64,000 nucleotides of DNA from Paenibacillus marchantiae. Its GTDB lineage: Bacteria > Bacillota > Bacilli > Paenibacillales > Paenibacillaceae. Shown here in pieces: positions 1-8,331 of this stretch. How positions within the stretch are numbered: position 1 is the stretch's first letter; every line of letters begins with the position of its first letter. The stretch is from contig NZ_CP118270.1 of NCBI RefSeq assembly GCF_028771845.1, positions 1,612,001 through 1,676,000 of the forward strand, written 5' to 3'. The notes below the pieces were generated by a model, which was not told where the DNA came from, did not search any database, and saw nothing but the letters and a program-made list of their open reading frames with translations. Both the position numbers and the translations under genes were made by a program.

Positions 1-61
1 TTTTTGCATACTATATCTTTTTAATTGAGGAACCAGCACAAGAATGGATGCCAATTCGGAC

Positions 62-868
62 CTAAGGAAGATCGTAGAAGCGTTTCGTATTCTGATAAAA
101 GAGACGCGCAGCCCGCTCCGTTCCCATACCGGTCACTTCACTCCACGCTTGAATGACCTGTCTGGTCATGGCTGGATGCGTCATTCTTCCCTGGAAAGGT
201 CCCTCGAAAGGCCAAGGTCCATCAGTCTCTGCCATAACCTGCTCGGAAGGATACTGGCGAGCTAATTCGCGAATTTCCTCTTCGTATATGATATCAGGTG
301 TAAATGAGACGAAGTATCCGTTGTCAGCCATTCGCTGGACGGTCCGCTTGGAGCCTTTGAACCAGTGAAAATGTGCCCGGCGATGATGATATTGCTCCAG
401 CAGGTCACAGGCGATATCGGCATCCTCGTATACAGCGTGCAGCACAATCGGTTTACCGTGCCGTTTCGCTAGCTGGATAAATCGCTCCAACAGATCGATA
501 TAGCCGCTCTGATCAAAGTACTGTCCCGCCTGTTCAGCTTCCTGTCGGTTGTAATAAGGCAATCCAACTTCCCCAATCGCTGTGGCTTGTCCCATATGCT
601 TTTCGATCCATTTGAAAAATAGATCCTGCTCTGCCAGGGACGGCAGGGGCTGCTCGGGATGGAACCCAAAGGCCGGATATACGGTACGAGGGTATTGGGA
701 AGCTAGTTCTAGGTTACTCTGGGCAGAAGCCAGATTCATGGAAACGGCGATGACAGACTCAACCTGCTGGGATGGGAAGGAATGCAGCATCTCACGTTGT
801 TCTTCAGGTGTATATTTGTCCAGGTGAAGATGTGCATCGATCAAGGGTGCAAAAGCGGTTGATTGCAT
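62..868 (-). CDS. TatD-family metal-dependent hydrolase
   Basis: 268 residues, about the family length (roughly 260). The TatD/amidohydrolase barrel signature is visible: a metal-binding HxH in LIDAHLHL (H13, H15), a GEVGLPYY block near residue 98 carrying the bridging Glu, His in LHAVYED and HFHWFKGS, and an Asp in AETDGPWP near 217. Family members are cytosolic metal-dependent phosphoesterases or nucleases; the substrate here is unknown. AAGGAGGGG lies upstream of the ATG. It sits downstream of the thiamine transporter genes but after their terminator, so it probably has its own promoter at about 870-950. The family is confident, the substrate is not. Confidence 0.9.
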   Translation of the reverse strand: MQSTAFAPLIDAHLHLDKYTPEEQREMLHSFPSQQVESVIAVSMNLASAQSNLELASQYPRTVYPAFGFHPEQPLPSLAEQDLFFKWIEKHMGQATAIGEVGLPYYNRQEAEQAGQYFDQSGYIDLLERFIQLAKRHGKPIVLHAVYEDADIACDLLEQYHHRRAHFHWFKGSKRTVQRMADNGYFVSFTPDIIYEEEIRELARQYPSEQVMAETDGPWPFEGPFQGRMTHPAMTRQVIQAWSEVTGMGTERAARLFYQNTKRFYDLP

Positions 869-952
869 GGATGGACCCCTCCTTTTTGTCTTTTACCAAT
901 GATACGCAGGGTAGTTTGTCTTGGATCACCCATTTTAGGGAAAAAATAACTC

Positions 953-984
953 AAAAACCCGCACTATTTAGATAGGCGGGTTTT
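953..984 (-). terminator. Intrinsic terminator overlapping the thiZ stop codon
   Basis: AAAAACCCGC and GCGGGTTTT form a stem; on the - strand it ends in a T run. The stop codon of the ATP-binding protein gene (964-966) lies in the loop. Confidence 0.75.
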
Positions 985-1863
985 CTGCTGTTCTTCTCTC
1001 ATCCACTGGGAAATCTGCCGTTTCCGTTCAAGAAAAGCAGATTCCTCCGTGATCGCTTCGCGACGTGGACGATCAAAGGGAACATCGACCTCGTGAAGTA
1101 CAGCCGCAGGCCGATTTGATAAAACATAGATACGGTCCGCAAGCAATAATGCTTCCTCGATATTATGCGTAATGAACAGCACCGAGCGGCGGTTCTGTTC
1201 CCAGATATCGAGCAGCCAGCGCTGCATGTCGCTACGGGTCAGTGCATCCAGCGCACTAAAAGGCTCGTCTAGCAGCATCAGCTCCTGCGGACTGAGCAGG
1301 GCGCGCAGAAAGGCAACCCGCTGCTGCATGCCGCCCGATAACATATGCGGATAGGCTTGTTCGAACCCAGCCAGTCCGACACTGCTCAGCCACTTCCGGG
1401 CATCTGCAAGCGCCTCTGCTCGGGGTGGTGCATCCGCAGACACTTCACCTGCAAGCAGCACATTGTCCTCAATGGTACGCCATGGGAAGAGGGCAGGCTG
1501 CTGCGGCATATAGCTAATCTTGCCGCGTTGTCCGGTGACATCCTGACCATTCATCAGGATTTGTCCCTCCTGAGGTTTCAGCAGACCGCCGATGATGTGA
1601 AACAGGGTGCTTTTGCCACAGCCGGAAGGACCAACAATGGCTACGAATTCTCCTTGTTCCACGGTCAGAGAAAGGCCATCCAGAACGGGCAAAGTGCTGC
1701 GTCGCTCTCGGAACGAAGCATTCACGTTCAGAACTTCCAACGCGGGTGATGAATGATGTGCAGGTAAGGCAACGGCTCCATGCTCAGGAACTCCATTACT
1801 CGTTGGAGTGGTTGCACCTTCATCCGGCGCAGTAGCTACCCGCTCGTTGTGTTCGGGTGTCAT
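964..1863 (-). CDS. thiZ: ABC transporter ATP-binding protein, thiamine precursor (ThiZ-like)
   Basis: 299 residues. Nitrate/taurine/thiamine-type ABC ATPase: Walker [10 protein letters not shown] at residues 78-86, Q-loop in YMPQQPALFPW, signature LSGGMQQR, Walker B LMLLDEPFSALD and switch His in FITHN. It would power import of a pyrimidine precursor of thiamine with the adjacent permease and binding protein. About 40 low-complexity residues precede the first ABC strand, more than usual for the family; AGGAAGTG upstream of the ATG supports this start. The gene lies 43 bases after the permease and ends inside its own terminator. Thiamine specificity comes from the TPP riboswitch upstream of the operon; the sequence alone would also fit SsuB or TauB. 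Confidence 0.88.
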   Translation of the reverse strand: MTPEHNERVATAPDEGATTPTSNGVPEHGAVALPAHHSSPALEVLNVNASFRERRSTLPVLDGLSLTVEQGEFVAIVGPSGCGKSTLFHIIGGLLKPQEGQILMNGQDVTGQRGKISYMPQQPALFPWRTIEDNVLLAGEVSADAPPRAEALADARKWLSSVGLAGFEQAYPHMLSGGMQQRVAFLRALLSPQELMLLDEPFSALDALTRSDMQRWLLDIWEQNRRSVLFITHNIEEALLLADRIYVLSNRPAAVLHEVDVPFDRPRREAITEESAFLERKRQISQWMREEQQKTRLSK

Positions 1864-1906
1864 CTTGTCATCACTTCCTAACCTTTATATGGTGCATATT
1901 TCAAAG

Positions 1907-2665
1907 TTATCGCTTTTGTGGTCGCCAGCGTACGAGCAGCTTCTCCAGTAGCGCAATGAGCAGGAAGAGCAGCAGACTCAATGCCACAATAATCATGATT
2001 GCCACGAAAAGACGATCCGTCCGATAGGCTGATTTTTGCAGCATCATATAATAGCCGATGCCCTTATCTGCACCGATCCATTCGGCGATAATCGCACCCA
2101 TGACGCTGTACGTAGCGGCAATCTTAATCCCCGAGAACACCGAGGGCAATGCATGTGGAAGTTCGAGCTTCCAGAAAATTTGGCCGCGTTTTGCACCAGC
2201 CATGCGCATATAGTTCATCATCGCCGCATCGGTGCGGGTCAACCCGTCCATGGCAGCTACAGCTACCGGGAAGAAGCAGACCAGGATGATGGTAATTAGT
2301 TTGGGCAGCAGCCCAAATCCGAACCAGATCAGCAAGAGCGGAGCAAGCGCAATGGTCGGTATATTTTGACTAAGAATAAGTAATGGATAGAGTGCAGATT
2401 TCAAAAATGGAATCAGATGCAGCACCATCGCAATCAGTAATCCCACGAGCGTACCTGCTGCAAATCCTATTAATGTCAGCTGGATTGTTGCCGATGCATG
2501 CATGCCAAGTCGCTCGGCCTGGGAGGCTGCTTCATGGGCGATGTCCGAAGGCGCAGGCAGCATCCATTTCTCAATATGGAACAGGGAGACGGCTCCCTGC
2601 CATATCGCTATAAAGAGAATAACCGCCACAAAGGGCGGCCATACGCTTTTCCAATAGGCATGCAT
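1907..2665 (-). CDS. thiX: ABC transporter permease, thiamine precursor (ThiX-like)
   Basis: 252 residues with about six hydrophobic segments, a BPD_transp_1-type permease. The cytoplasmic EAA-like loop is visible around MRMAGAKRGQIFWKLELP, the contact site for the ATPase. The start codon overlaps the stop of the preceding thiamine-binding gene by one base (TAATG), indicating translational coupling. Its partners are the ATPase downstream and the THI5-type binding protein at 3179-4225. As for the ATPase, the family also includes sulfonate and taurine permeases; the riboswitch and binding protein point to thiamine precursor uptake. Confidence 0.88.
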   Translation of the reverse strand: MHAYWKSVWPPFVAVILFIAIWQGAVSLFHIEKWMLPAPSDIAHEAASQAERLGMHASATIQLTLIGFAAGTLVGLLIAMVLHLIPFLKSALYPLLILSQNIPTIALAPLLLIWFGFGLLPKLITIILVCFFPVAVAAMDGLTRTDAAMMNYMRMAGAKRGQIFWKLELPHALPSVFSGIKIAATYSVMGAIIAEWIGADKGIGYYMMLQKSAYRTDRLFVAIMIIVALSLLLFLLIALLEKLLVRWRPQKR

Positions 2666-2955
2666 TAGCGATATTTCTCCGTCAGGGTGTCCATGCTGAA
2701 GCCACTTGGGCTATGGGCGATTTTGATCTGTGAGATGATGCTTGGGCTGCCAGCTTCCACGAGAACTTCGTGCATTTTGCGGACAACCTCCAGCAGTTCC
2801 TCTAGTTCTCCCTCCATCGTGGTATCGAGTGGATTAACCTGATATTTCAAGCCGGACTGCTGAATAACTTCAATGGCACGATCAACGTAAGGATAGGAAT
2901 TTTCGCCATTTGGCGTTTTGGGAATGACTTGAATGCTAAGTAGTGTGCTTGCCAT
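2665..2955 (-). CDS. MTH1187 / YkoF-like thiamine-binding protein
   Basis: 96 residues, matching the small single-domain MTH1187 family (DUF77, ferredoxin-like fold), with typical stretches such as SIQVIPKTPNGENSYPYV, DTTMEGELEELLEVV and SIISQIKIAHS. Family members, like B. subtilis YkoF, bind thiamine or its hydroxymethylpyrimidine part. No signal peptide, so cytosolic. It lies between the binding protein and permease genes and overlaps the permease start by one base. Its presence suggests a cytosolic ligand acceptor or sensor accompanying the transporter; that role is inferred. A repeat element occupies the 223 bases upstream. Confidence 0.85.
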   Translation of the reverse strand: MASTLLSIQVIPKTPNGENSYPYVDRAIEVIQQSGLKYQVNPLDTTMEGELEELLEVVRKMHEVLVEAGSPSIISQIKIAHSPSGFSMDTLTEKYR

Positions 2956-2980
2956 GAGAGATCACTTTTCCTTTCGAAAT

Positions 2981-3170
2981 ATATAAAATGAACTAATGAC
3001 TGTTACACTTGCCACTTCGATGACAGAATAACCTTCCAATCGCTGTTATCCCCAGATTTTTTTGATTCCCTTCTCCAAAGGGAAAATCCGGTGATAAAGG
3101 CGAACGCTTCGCTTTTTCACGTTATTTCTGTCCTCTTCGTCATCGTGTAAATACTAAGTTCGTTTTATAT
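2981..3170. repeat. Dispersed hairpin repeat, copy A
   Basis: About 190 bp with imperfect terminal inverted repeats (ATATAAAATGAAC on the left, GTTCGTTTTATAT on the right) ending inward in TTACAC and GTGTAAA. Inside, an outer stem GACAGAA/TTCTGTC (3022-3028 and 3126-3132) encloses a stem GTTATCCCCAGATTTT paired imperfectly with AAAATCCGGTGATAA, a small hairpin CCCTT/AAGGG and a mini-hairpin GCGAA/TTCGC. It is closely similar to copies B and C. It lies inside the thiamine transporter operon, between the binding protein gene and the next gene. Confidence 0.85.
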
Positions 3171-3178
3171 GGATAATT

Positions 3179-4225
3179 TTATTGGGGTAAGAACTCGTTT
3201 GTATATGCTTTGGATACATCTACCTGCTCATCGAGCAGTTTTTTGCTAAACATCCAATCCGTATAGTTCTGCCATACTTCCTGCTTTTGCTCACCCCAGC
3301 GCGGTGCGTCATCCTGATATTTTGGACTCAGCCACTTCTGGCTTGCGAGTACAAGATCCTTATCCAGATCCGGTACGGCCTTGATCAGAATGTTGGCAGC
3401 GTCTTCGGGATGTTCAATCGCGTATTGATATCCTTCGGAAGTCGCTTTCAAGAACGCTTTAACCAGCTCGGGATCGTTCTGAATCGTCTTTTCATTGGTA
3501 ACGAGTACAGGTGTGTAGTAGTCCAGTGAATCGGAATAATCTTTCACATATAACATGTCGATCGGTTCCCCGCGCAGTTCGGCTTCAATGCCCGTCCACG
3601 CGTAGAAGATCCAGGCAAAGTCGATATCGCGTTTCACAGCGGTGAAGAAGTCTGCATCGCCCATGCTAATATTTTTTACTTTGGATACATCGGCGCCTTC
3701 GCCTTCCATAATGGACTGCATCACAGCTTCTTCCACCGGAGAGCCCCAGCCACCATAGGTTTTACCTTCAAAATCTTTGGGGGATTTGATGTTCCGGTCC
3801 ACCGGAGCGGCAAATCCGGACGTGTTATGCTGAATGACTGCAGCGATGGACACGAGCGGTACGCCCTGTGTGCGGGCCTGGGTTACACTCTCCTGATAAC
3901 TTACGCCAAAAGGCACTTCGTTCGAAGCTACCATCGTATCCGCGCCTCCGGCACCTGGCTGTACAATCTCGACATTTAAGCCTTCGGCTTTGTAAAAACC
4001 TTGATCTACGGCCGCATACAGGCCGGTATGATTCGTATTTGGTGTCCAGTCCAGCACCACTTTAATATCCTTGAGGGCTGCGTTGTCACCTTCATTGCTG
4101 TTTTCGGTGTTGCTGCTGCCATTTTCTCCTGAAGGTGCAGCTTCTTTGCCGCCACATGCGGCCACAGCCACAAGTAGTACGCACAAGAGCATTAGGCCCA
4201 TCATTTTACGCCATCTCATCTTCAT
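3179..4225 (-). CDS. thiY: ABC transporter substrate-binding lipoprotein, THI5/NMT1-like (ThiY)
   Basis: 348 residues. An N-terminal lipoprotein signal (LLCVLLVAVAACGG) puts the lipidated Cys at about residue 24, followed by a Ser/Asn/Gly-rich linker. The mature part begins with the NMT1/THI5 signature VVLDWTPNTNHTGLYAA and has GGADTMVASNEVPFG and the glycine-rich segment TYGGWGSP. THI5-like binding proteins bind pyrimidine precursors of thiamine such as formylaminopyrimidine or HMP. It is the first gene after the TPP riboswitch and terminator. GAAGGAGAG precedes the ATG. Family confident; exact ligand inferred. Confidence 0.92.
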   Translation of the reverse strand: MKMRWRKMMGLMLLCVLLVAVAACGGKEAAPSGENGSSNTENSNEGDNAALKDIKVVLDWTPNTNHTGLYAAVDQGFYKAEGLNVEIVQPGAGGADTMVASNEVPFGVSYQESVTQARTQGVPLVSIAAVIQHNTSGFAAPVDRNIKSPKDFEGKTYGGWGSPVEEAVMQSIMEGEGADVSKVKNISMGDADFFTAVKRDIDFAWIFYAWTGIEAELRGEPIDMLYVKDYSDSLDYYTPVLVTNEKTIQNDPELVKAFLKATSEGYQYAIEHPEDAANILIKAVPDLDKDLVLASQKWLSPKYQDDAPRWGEQKQEVWQNYTDWMFSKKLLDEQVDVSKAYTNEFLPQ

Positions 4226-4370
4226 TTCTCTCCTTCATGTTGTCCGGCCAGTGGCGCGGGGTACTCCTTGGCTTCATATCCAAGCTTCTTGCATAAATCG
4301 ACAGATTTATACCAGCTATGATCCGGATGACGTCACTTTTTTTAGCTCTCTGGCTATATAAAAGAACATT

Positions 4371-4398
4371 AAAAAAGCGCCCCGTTAATCCGGGACGC
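4371..4398 (-). terminator. Riboswitch expression-platform terminator
   Basis: On the - strand GCGTCCCGG, a five-base loop, CGGGGCGC, then TTTTTT. It lies between the TPP aptamer and thiY, as expected for transcription-attenuating control. Confidence 0.85.
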
Positions 4399-4454
4399 GT
4401 GCAGGCGTTAGAGATGTGGCACTCAGCAAAGAGGCTGGGCCAATTCGATATACT

Positions 4455-4552
4455 CCGATTCCTACGCTGGCATGATCCAGATCAGGTCTAAGGGTCAGTA
4501 TCTTGGTGGGATACACTCTCAGCCGGCCTATTCCGACTCCCCTGGGAAACTA
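4455..4552 (-). promoter_or_regulatory. TPP (THI-box) riboswitch aptamer
   Basis: The - strand carries the conserved THI-box elements in order: AGGGGAGTC, GGCTGAGAG, ACCCTTAGACCTGATCTGG and ATCATGCCAGCGTAGG. P1 can form from GTTTCC and GGAATC, and a short stem from GTCGG and CCGGC. TPP binding is expected to favour the downstream terminator and switch off the transporter operon when thiamine is plentiful. Confidence 0.95.
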
Positions 4553-4578
4553 TGAAGTTACGGGCATTACTAGGTGTA

Positions 4579-4607
4579 ATTATAGGCCAGAGGCCTACGC
4601 ATGTCCA
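4579..4607 (-). promoter_or_regulatory. Probable sigma-A promoter of the thiamine transporter operon
   Basis: Reading the - strand: TGGACA at 4607-4602, a 17-base spacer, TATAAT at 4584-4579. It lies just upstream of the TPP aptamer, so the transcript would start with the riboswitch. Confidence 0.75.
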
Positions 4608-4698
4608 GTCAGGAACTGGATAGGGGCACGTATGAATGAATCAAAGAGGCCATTATACATGCGTATAACGACCTCTCTAGATGTGTGATTTTCAACAA

Positions 4699-5454
4699 TT
4701 ATCGTGGCGAATCATATAAGGAAATCTGACTGAGTGCAAAAGCATCGGATTTCGGGTCATAGCCTACCTGTTTCTGAGTGGTTTCCAGATTCAATCGTTT
4801 AAACCGATTATTCGAGATCCCATGCAGTATGGTGAAGGGCTCCAGATCTGTAGTTGTAATTGCTTTGAACATCAAATCACACAAGTCAGCCGGACTAAGA
4901 TACGCGCTCATATCCCTTGCCTCCAGCGCGGGTCCATCCGGTTGGAAATCATCATATGCACCTATACGTATTGCTACACTTTGTAAACCTTCGGTATACG
5001 CAAAATAGGAAGCGAGCGATTCACCAAAACATTTGCTAACCCCGTACAAATTCCGTGGGCGTGTCGGCATATCCGGATAGACTTGAGCATCAATGGGATA
5101 CCCCTCAATCGTCTGTGCACTGCTTGCCAGAATGACTCTCCGCACACCCTGGTCTTTAGCTGCACGGAATACATTAAACGTGCCCTTGATATTGATGTCC
5201 AACAACGATTCATAGAATCCAGCATGCGGGGAAGGATCTCCCGCCAGATGTACAACCACATCCATGCCTTCGCAAGCGTGCTGACAGGCTTCGGGATCTG
5301 TCACATCAAGTGTCATGATCTCATGGCTTGTCCCTTGATACGTATGCAGTCTGTCGATATTCAAATCCGTTAGTCGCAGGTGAAATGCTTCTGACAAGTG
5401 TTGGGACAAGTCACGTCCAATTTTTCCGGCTGCGCCGGTAATTAAAATGTTCAT
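4699..5454 (-). CDS. NAD(P)-dependent epimerase/dehydratase (extended SDR)
   Basis: 251 residues. N-terminal Rossmann glycine motif TGAAGKIG at about 6-13, then DLN after the second strand, VHLAGDPSP, and the catalytic YGVSK pair near residue 137. Length and the ILITGAAGKIGRDL opening resemble the uronate-dehydrogenase/UDP-sugar epimerase branch of extended SDRs; the substrate cannot be named. The next gene in transcription order would lie at lower coordinates, but none is co-oriented before the thi promoter. It lies 16 bases after the VOC gene and is probably co-transcribed with it. Confidence 0.85.
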   Translation of the reverse strand: MNILITGAAGKIGRDLSQHLSEAFHLRLTDLNIDRLHTYQGTSHEIMTLDVTDPEACQHACEGMDVVVHLAGDPSPHAGFYESLLDINIKGTFNVFRAAKDQGVRRVILASSAQTIEGYPIDAQVYPDMPTRPRNLYGVSKCFGESLASYFAYTEGLQSVAIRIGAYDDFQPDGPALEARDMSAYLSPADLCDLMFKAITTTDLEPFTILHGISNNRFKRLNLETTQKQVGYDPKSDAFALSQISLYDSPR

Positions 5455-5470
5455 AAATCAGCTCCAATTC

Positions 5471-5857
5471 TTAGCGCTGGAAGAACTCAATCCATTCCTT
5501 CTCGGGTCCATAAATGAAGAAATAACGGTAACCGTTAGGCAGTGTAATCATCTCTCCATCAATAAACTCGGCCTCAGTTGCCTTAATGCGGTTGTACTCA
5601 GCCTCAAGGTCATCGACATGGATAGCAAAATGATGCACCGTACCTTCGGAAGGCAGCTTGTCGCTGTATCCCTGGATCAACTCAATCTCGGTCTCATCGC
5701 TTCCGTTGAAGCCGAGAAAGGCGAGCTGAATGACACCGTTGGTGTGGGTTACCCGGTCTTTCAATTCAAGACCAACAATCTCCGTATAGAAACGCAGCGT
5801 GGTCTCTAGATCACGAACGGCAATGCCGACGTGGTCAATGCGCTTTTGAAAACTCAT
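5471..5857 (-). CDS. VOC-family (glyoxalase I-like) protein
   Basis: 128 residues, one vicinal-oxygen-chelate domain. Candidate metal ligands are visible: His in DHVGIAV near the N-terminus, His in HHFAIHVDD near the middle and Glu in WIEFFQR at the C-terminus. The family includes glyoxalase I, methylmalonyl-CoA epimerase and fosfomycin-type enzymes; the reaction here is unknown. AAAGGAGG precedes the ATG. First gene of a probable two-gene unit with the downstream SDR. Confidence 0.85.
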   Translation of the reverse strand: MSFQKRIDHVGIAVRDLETTLRFYTEIVGLELKDRVTHTNGVIQLAFLGFNGSDETEIELIQGYSDKLPSEGTVHHFAIHVDDLEAEYNRIKATEAEFIDGEMITLPNGYRYFFIYGPEKEWIEFFQR

Positions 5858-6035
5858 AATCCAAATCCTCCTTTATATGCAGTGAATCTTTTCTACCATT
5901 TTAAGGGATATCATAGGGCTGTACCACGAGGTTGTCAAATAAGATTTTAATTTGGAAAAATTATAATTGTTCACAGAATGTTCACTTATGAGGAGGGGTT
6001 CGTCATCTCTATAATTACGAAGGTAAACAGAGAGG

Positions 6036-6533
6036 ATGAGAGAATTGCCAACAACGAAGAAAGAACAGATTATTTTTGGAATGATGATGTGCACAGGAAT
6101 GGTCATCGTCATGATGGCCTTCAATTTATGGCACAATGGGTTATTGAGCAAGATGTCCGCGCTTGAAATACTGCTTCAGTTCATATTGTGCTTTGTCATT
6201 GCATTTCTGGTGGAGTCTTTTATTGTCGGACCTGTAGCGCGAAAAATTGCATTTTCCTTACCTTTTGACAAGTCCAACAAAATCCTGGGCGTGCTGGCTA
6301 TGTCATTTTTCATGGTCATTGGAATGGTTCTGATCATGTCCTTGTACGGAATGATTTCCGCTTATCTTGCGAATCAGTTAAATGGAGCATCCGTACTAAG
6401 TACGTATCTTCATACGATTGCTCGTAATTTTAGCCTGGCGCTTCCTTACCAAATTATTATTCTGGGACCACTCGTTCGATATGTATTCGGTAAATTCATT
6501 AAGGATAAAGGGAGTGTAGTCCCCACAACCTAA
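6036..6533 (+). CDS. DUF2798 family membrane protein
   Basis: 165 residues with four hydrophobic segments arranged as two related halves, each with a phenylalanine- and methionine-rich helix followed by a FIVGPVARKI / IILGPLVRYVF motif. This duplicated pattern is typical of DUF2798 proteins, whose function is unknown. AGAGAGGA lies before the ATG. It stands alone between a divergent VOC gene and a bidirectional terminator. Confidence 0.8.
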   Translation: MRELPTTKKEQIIFGMMMCTGMVIVMMAFNLWHNGLLSKMSALEILLQFILCFVIAFLVESFIVGPVARKIAFSLPFDKSNKILGVLAMSFFMVIGMVLIMSLYGMISAYLANQLNGASVLSTYLHTIARNFSLALPYQIIILGPLVRYVFGKFIKDKGSVVPTT

Positions 6534-6632
6534 ATAACGTTAGTTCCGATTTAGAGCATCTGAAAGTATTTCCTGGGCAATCGTCCACTGCACTAAGATA
6601 AAGAAGTAATTGTTCATTTTCAAATCAAAAAA

Positions 6633-6670
6633 GGCCTCGTAGCATTCACGCTACGAAGCCTATCTTTTTA
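6633..6670. terminator. Bidirectional intrinsic terminator
   Basis: AGGCCTCGTAGC and GCTACGAAGCCT form a stem around ATTCAC, with A-rich sequence on the left and a T run on the right. It separates the convergent DUF2798 and MFS genes. Confidence 0.88.
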
Positions 6671-6716
6671 CCAGCTATGATTAATGGAATTTAATTTATC
6701 TTCTGTTCGGTAGATA

Positions 6717-7952
6717 TTACGATGCTGAACTCACGGTATGCCTGCGCTGCCATTGATACGCGATCACGCTGATAATCAGCAGACCAACTGCAAAAATGGC
6801 AAGCATCCACGCCGACTGGTTAACTTCCAGATGGTCCAAACTCCAGCCTGTAACCAAAGGCAGAATGGCACCACCAACACCACCTGATGCAATCAGGATG
6901 CTGGGCGTTGATTCTTCTGTTCCAGGCAGCATTTTGCTGGCGAAGACGAGGGCAATGGAGAACACGCCCGATAGTGCGAGCCCGAGCAACAGGATGATCA
7001 GAAATGCCGACCAGATCTGGTTGGTAAAAGGAAAGATCATCAGCAGTACAACTGCTGCAAGGCAACTGTACAGAACGTAGACGCGATATTGGAATTTCTC
7101 CGCAATATATCCGGCAAACAGTCGTCCAACAGACATGGCGATCCAGAAGCAGGTAACACTAAGCGCAGCACCTGCTTCCTTCATGTTCATTTTCTCAATC
7201 AGAATGGCTGGCATGAAGTTGGCAAGGCTCATTTCGGTGCCGACATAGAGAAAGAAAAATAGAACAAATAAAGACAGAAGAGCCAAATTACGGCCGCGAT
7301 AGGTTGAACGAGTTGGTTTAATGTCTGCAGGATTCATTCCATTTGGCAATTCAGCAGCGTGAGTGTGTCCAGGGGTCTGGTCTGAGTTACGTCGACTCAG
7401 TTCGTTGTTCAGCTCACCGAATGAACTTTTGGCCCAGAAGATAAAAGTCATCGCTGCACAGACGGCAACCACGAGGAACGACATGCGCCAGTACCCGGCA
7501 GAAATCAGACCGCTGGCAATGAGCGGCATGACCATAGCGCCGATACCAAATAAAACTTCGAGTCGGCTCATGGCAACCGCCGTATTATCTTTAATTGCAG
7601 CAATGATGATTGTACCGATGACAGCCTCGATCATGCCGAATCCGAACCCAGCTGCAGGTGCAATGACGAACATCCAGCCCCAAGGAGGCAGCAGCATATA
7701 GGATAACTCTGCAATGCAGAGCAGAGCTGTAGCAATTAATATGCCACCTCGTTTACCAAAGCGTTTATTCAACCACGGAGATAACAGTACACCACCCAGG
7801 AACCCGGCAAATTGGGCAAATATCAGTGTGCCTCCCTGACTATAATCCTTGCCATAATGTTCAAGGGCAACGGGCAGGATGGAGCCGAGAACGACGTGGG
7901 CAAGTCCGATGAGGAAATAGGACAAGCATCCAATCCAAAGCAATTTTTTCAT
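6717..7952 (-). CDS. MFS transporter, GlcP/FucP-like
   Basis: 411 residues with about twelve membrane helices and a central hydrophilic loop near residue 190. Segments such as FAQFAGFLGGVLLSP, SRLEVLFGIGAMVMPLIA, GTEMSLANFMPAILIE and CFWIAMSVGRLFAG match the fucose-glucose-galactose H+ symporter branch that includes B. subtilis GlcP. A sugar/proton symporter in the cytoplasmic membrane is the best guess; the sugar cannot be read from sequence. AGAAGGAG precedes the ATG. Monocistronic, ending at the bidirectional terminator. Confidence 0.85.
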   Translation of the reverse strand: MKKLLWIGCLSYFLIGLAHVVLGSILPVALEHYGKDYSQGGTLIFAQFAGFLGGVLLSPWLNKRFGKRGGILIATALLCIAELSYMLLPPWGWMFVIAPAAGFGFGMIEAVIGTIIIAAIKDNTAVAMSRLEVLFGIGAMVMPLIASGLISAGYWRMSFLVVAVCAAMTFIFWAKSSFGELNNELSRRNSDQTPGHTHAAELPNGMNPADIKPTRSTYRGRNLALLSLFVLFFFLYVGTEMSLANFMPAILIEKMNMKEAGAALSVTCFWIAMSVGRLFAGYIAEKFQYRVYVLYSCLAAVVLLMIFPFTNQIWSAFLIILLLGLALSGVFSIALVFASKMLPGTEESTPSILIASGGVGGAILPLVTGWSLDHLEVNQSAWMLAIFAVGLLIISVIAYQWQRRHTVSSAS

Positions 7953-8067
7953 GAAGAAAAACTCCTTCTAGATATTATGTTATGTAGTAAGTCTGCCATT
8001 CAGGAGTATTTCCTAAAAACAAACAATCTCTATCATAACAGGACATGTAAGGGTGTGCACGGATAAC

Positions 8068-8097
8068 TTGCAATGGAGGCTAAAGTTCGTATATACT
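8068..8097 (+). promoter_or_regulatory. Candidate promoter of the serS T-box transcript
   Basis: TTGCAA at 8068, an 18-base spacer, TATACT at 8092. It ends just before the T-box leader. Confidence 0.55.
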
Positions 8098-8099
8098 GA

Positions 8100-8309
8100 A
8101 AAACAACAATTACAGATCGGACCATGCCGTTGAAGAGCATCCAACTCGGAGGCGTTTTCGCCAGGGGAGCGTTATTCCCCAAGTTAACCGGAACCGCCCG
8201 TTATCGCGGACCAAGAGGCTGAACCAGAATATTCTGGTTTGGCAAGTTGGGTGGCACCGCGAGCAGAGCGCTCCTCGTCCCAAGGGATGAGGGCGCTCTT
8301 TGTATTTTT
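8100..8309 (+). promoter_or_regulatory. T-box leader of seryl-tRNA synthetase
   Basis: The conserved T-box sequence TGGGTGGCACCGCG is at about 8248-8262, preceded by several small hairpins (GGCG/CGCC, GGGGA/TCCCC, AACCAGAATATTCTGGTT). A strong terminator follows: GAGCGC at 8266 pairs with GCGCTC at 8292-8297, then a T-rich tail. In such leaders uncharged tRNA stabilises an antiterminator using the T-box bases, so expression should rise when charged tRNA-Ser is low. The specifier codon could not be assigned with certainty. Confidence 0.92.
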
Positions 8310-8331
8310 ACAGCCAAAGGAGACGGTGACC

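Noticed and set aside
62..868. TatD gene as a member of the thiamine operon
   Set aside because: A terminator lies between thiZ and tatD, and TatD proteins have no known link to thiamine.
4640..4677. Imperfect hairpin AGAGG...TTATAC/GTATAA...CCTCT between the SDR gene and thi promoter
   Set aside because: Bulged stem with no T run; could end the SDR transcript but not well supported.
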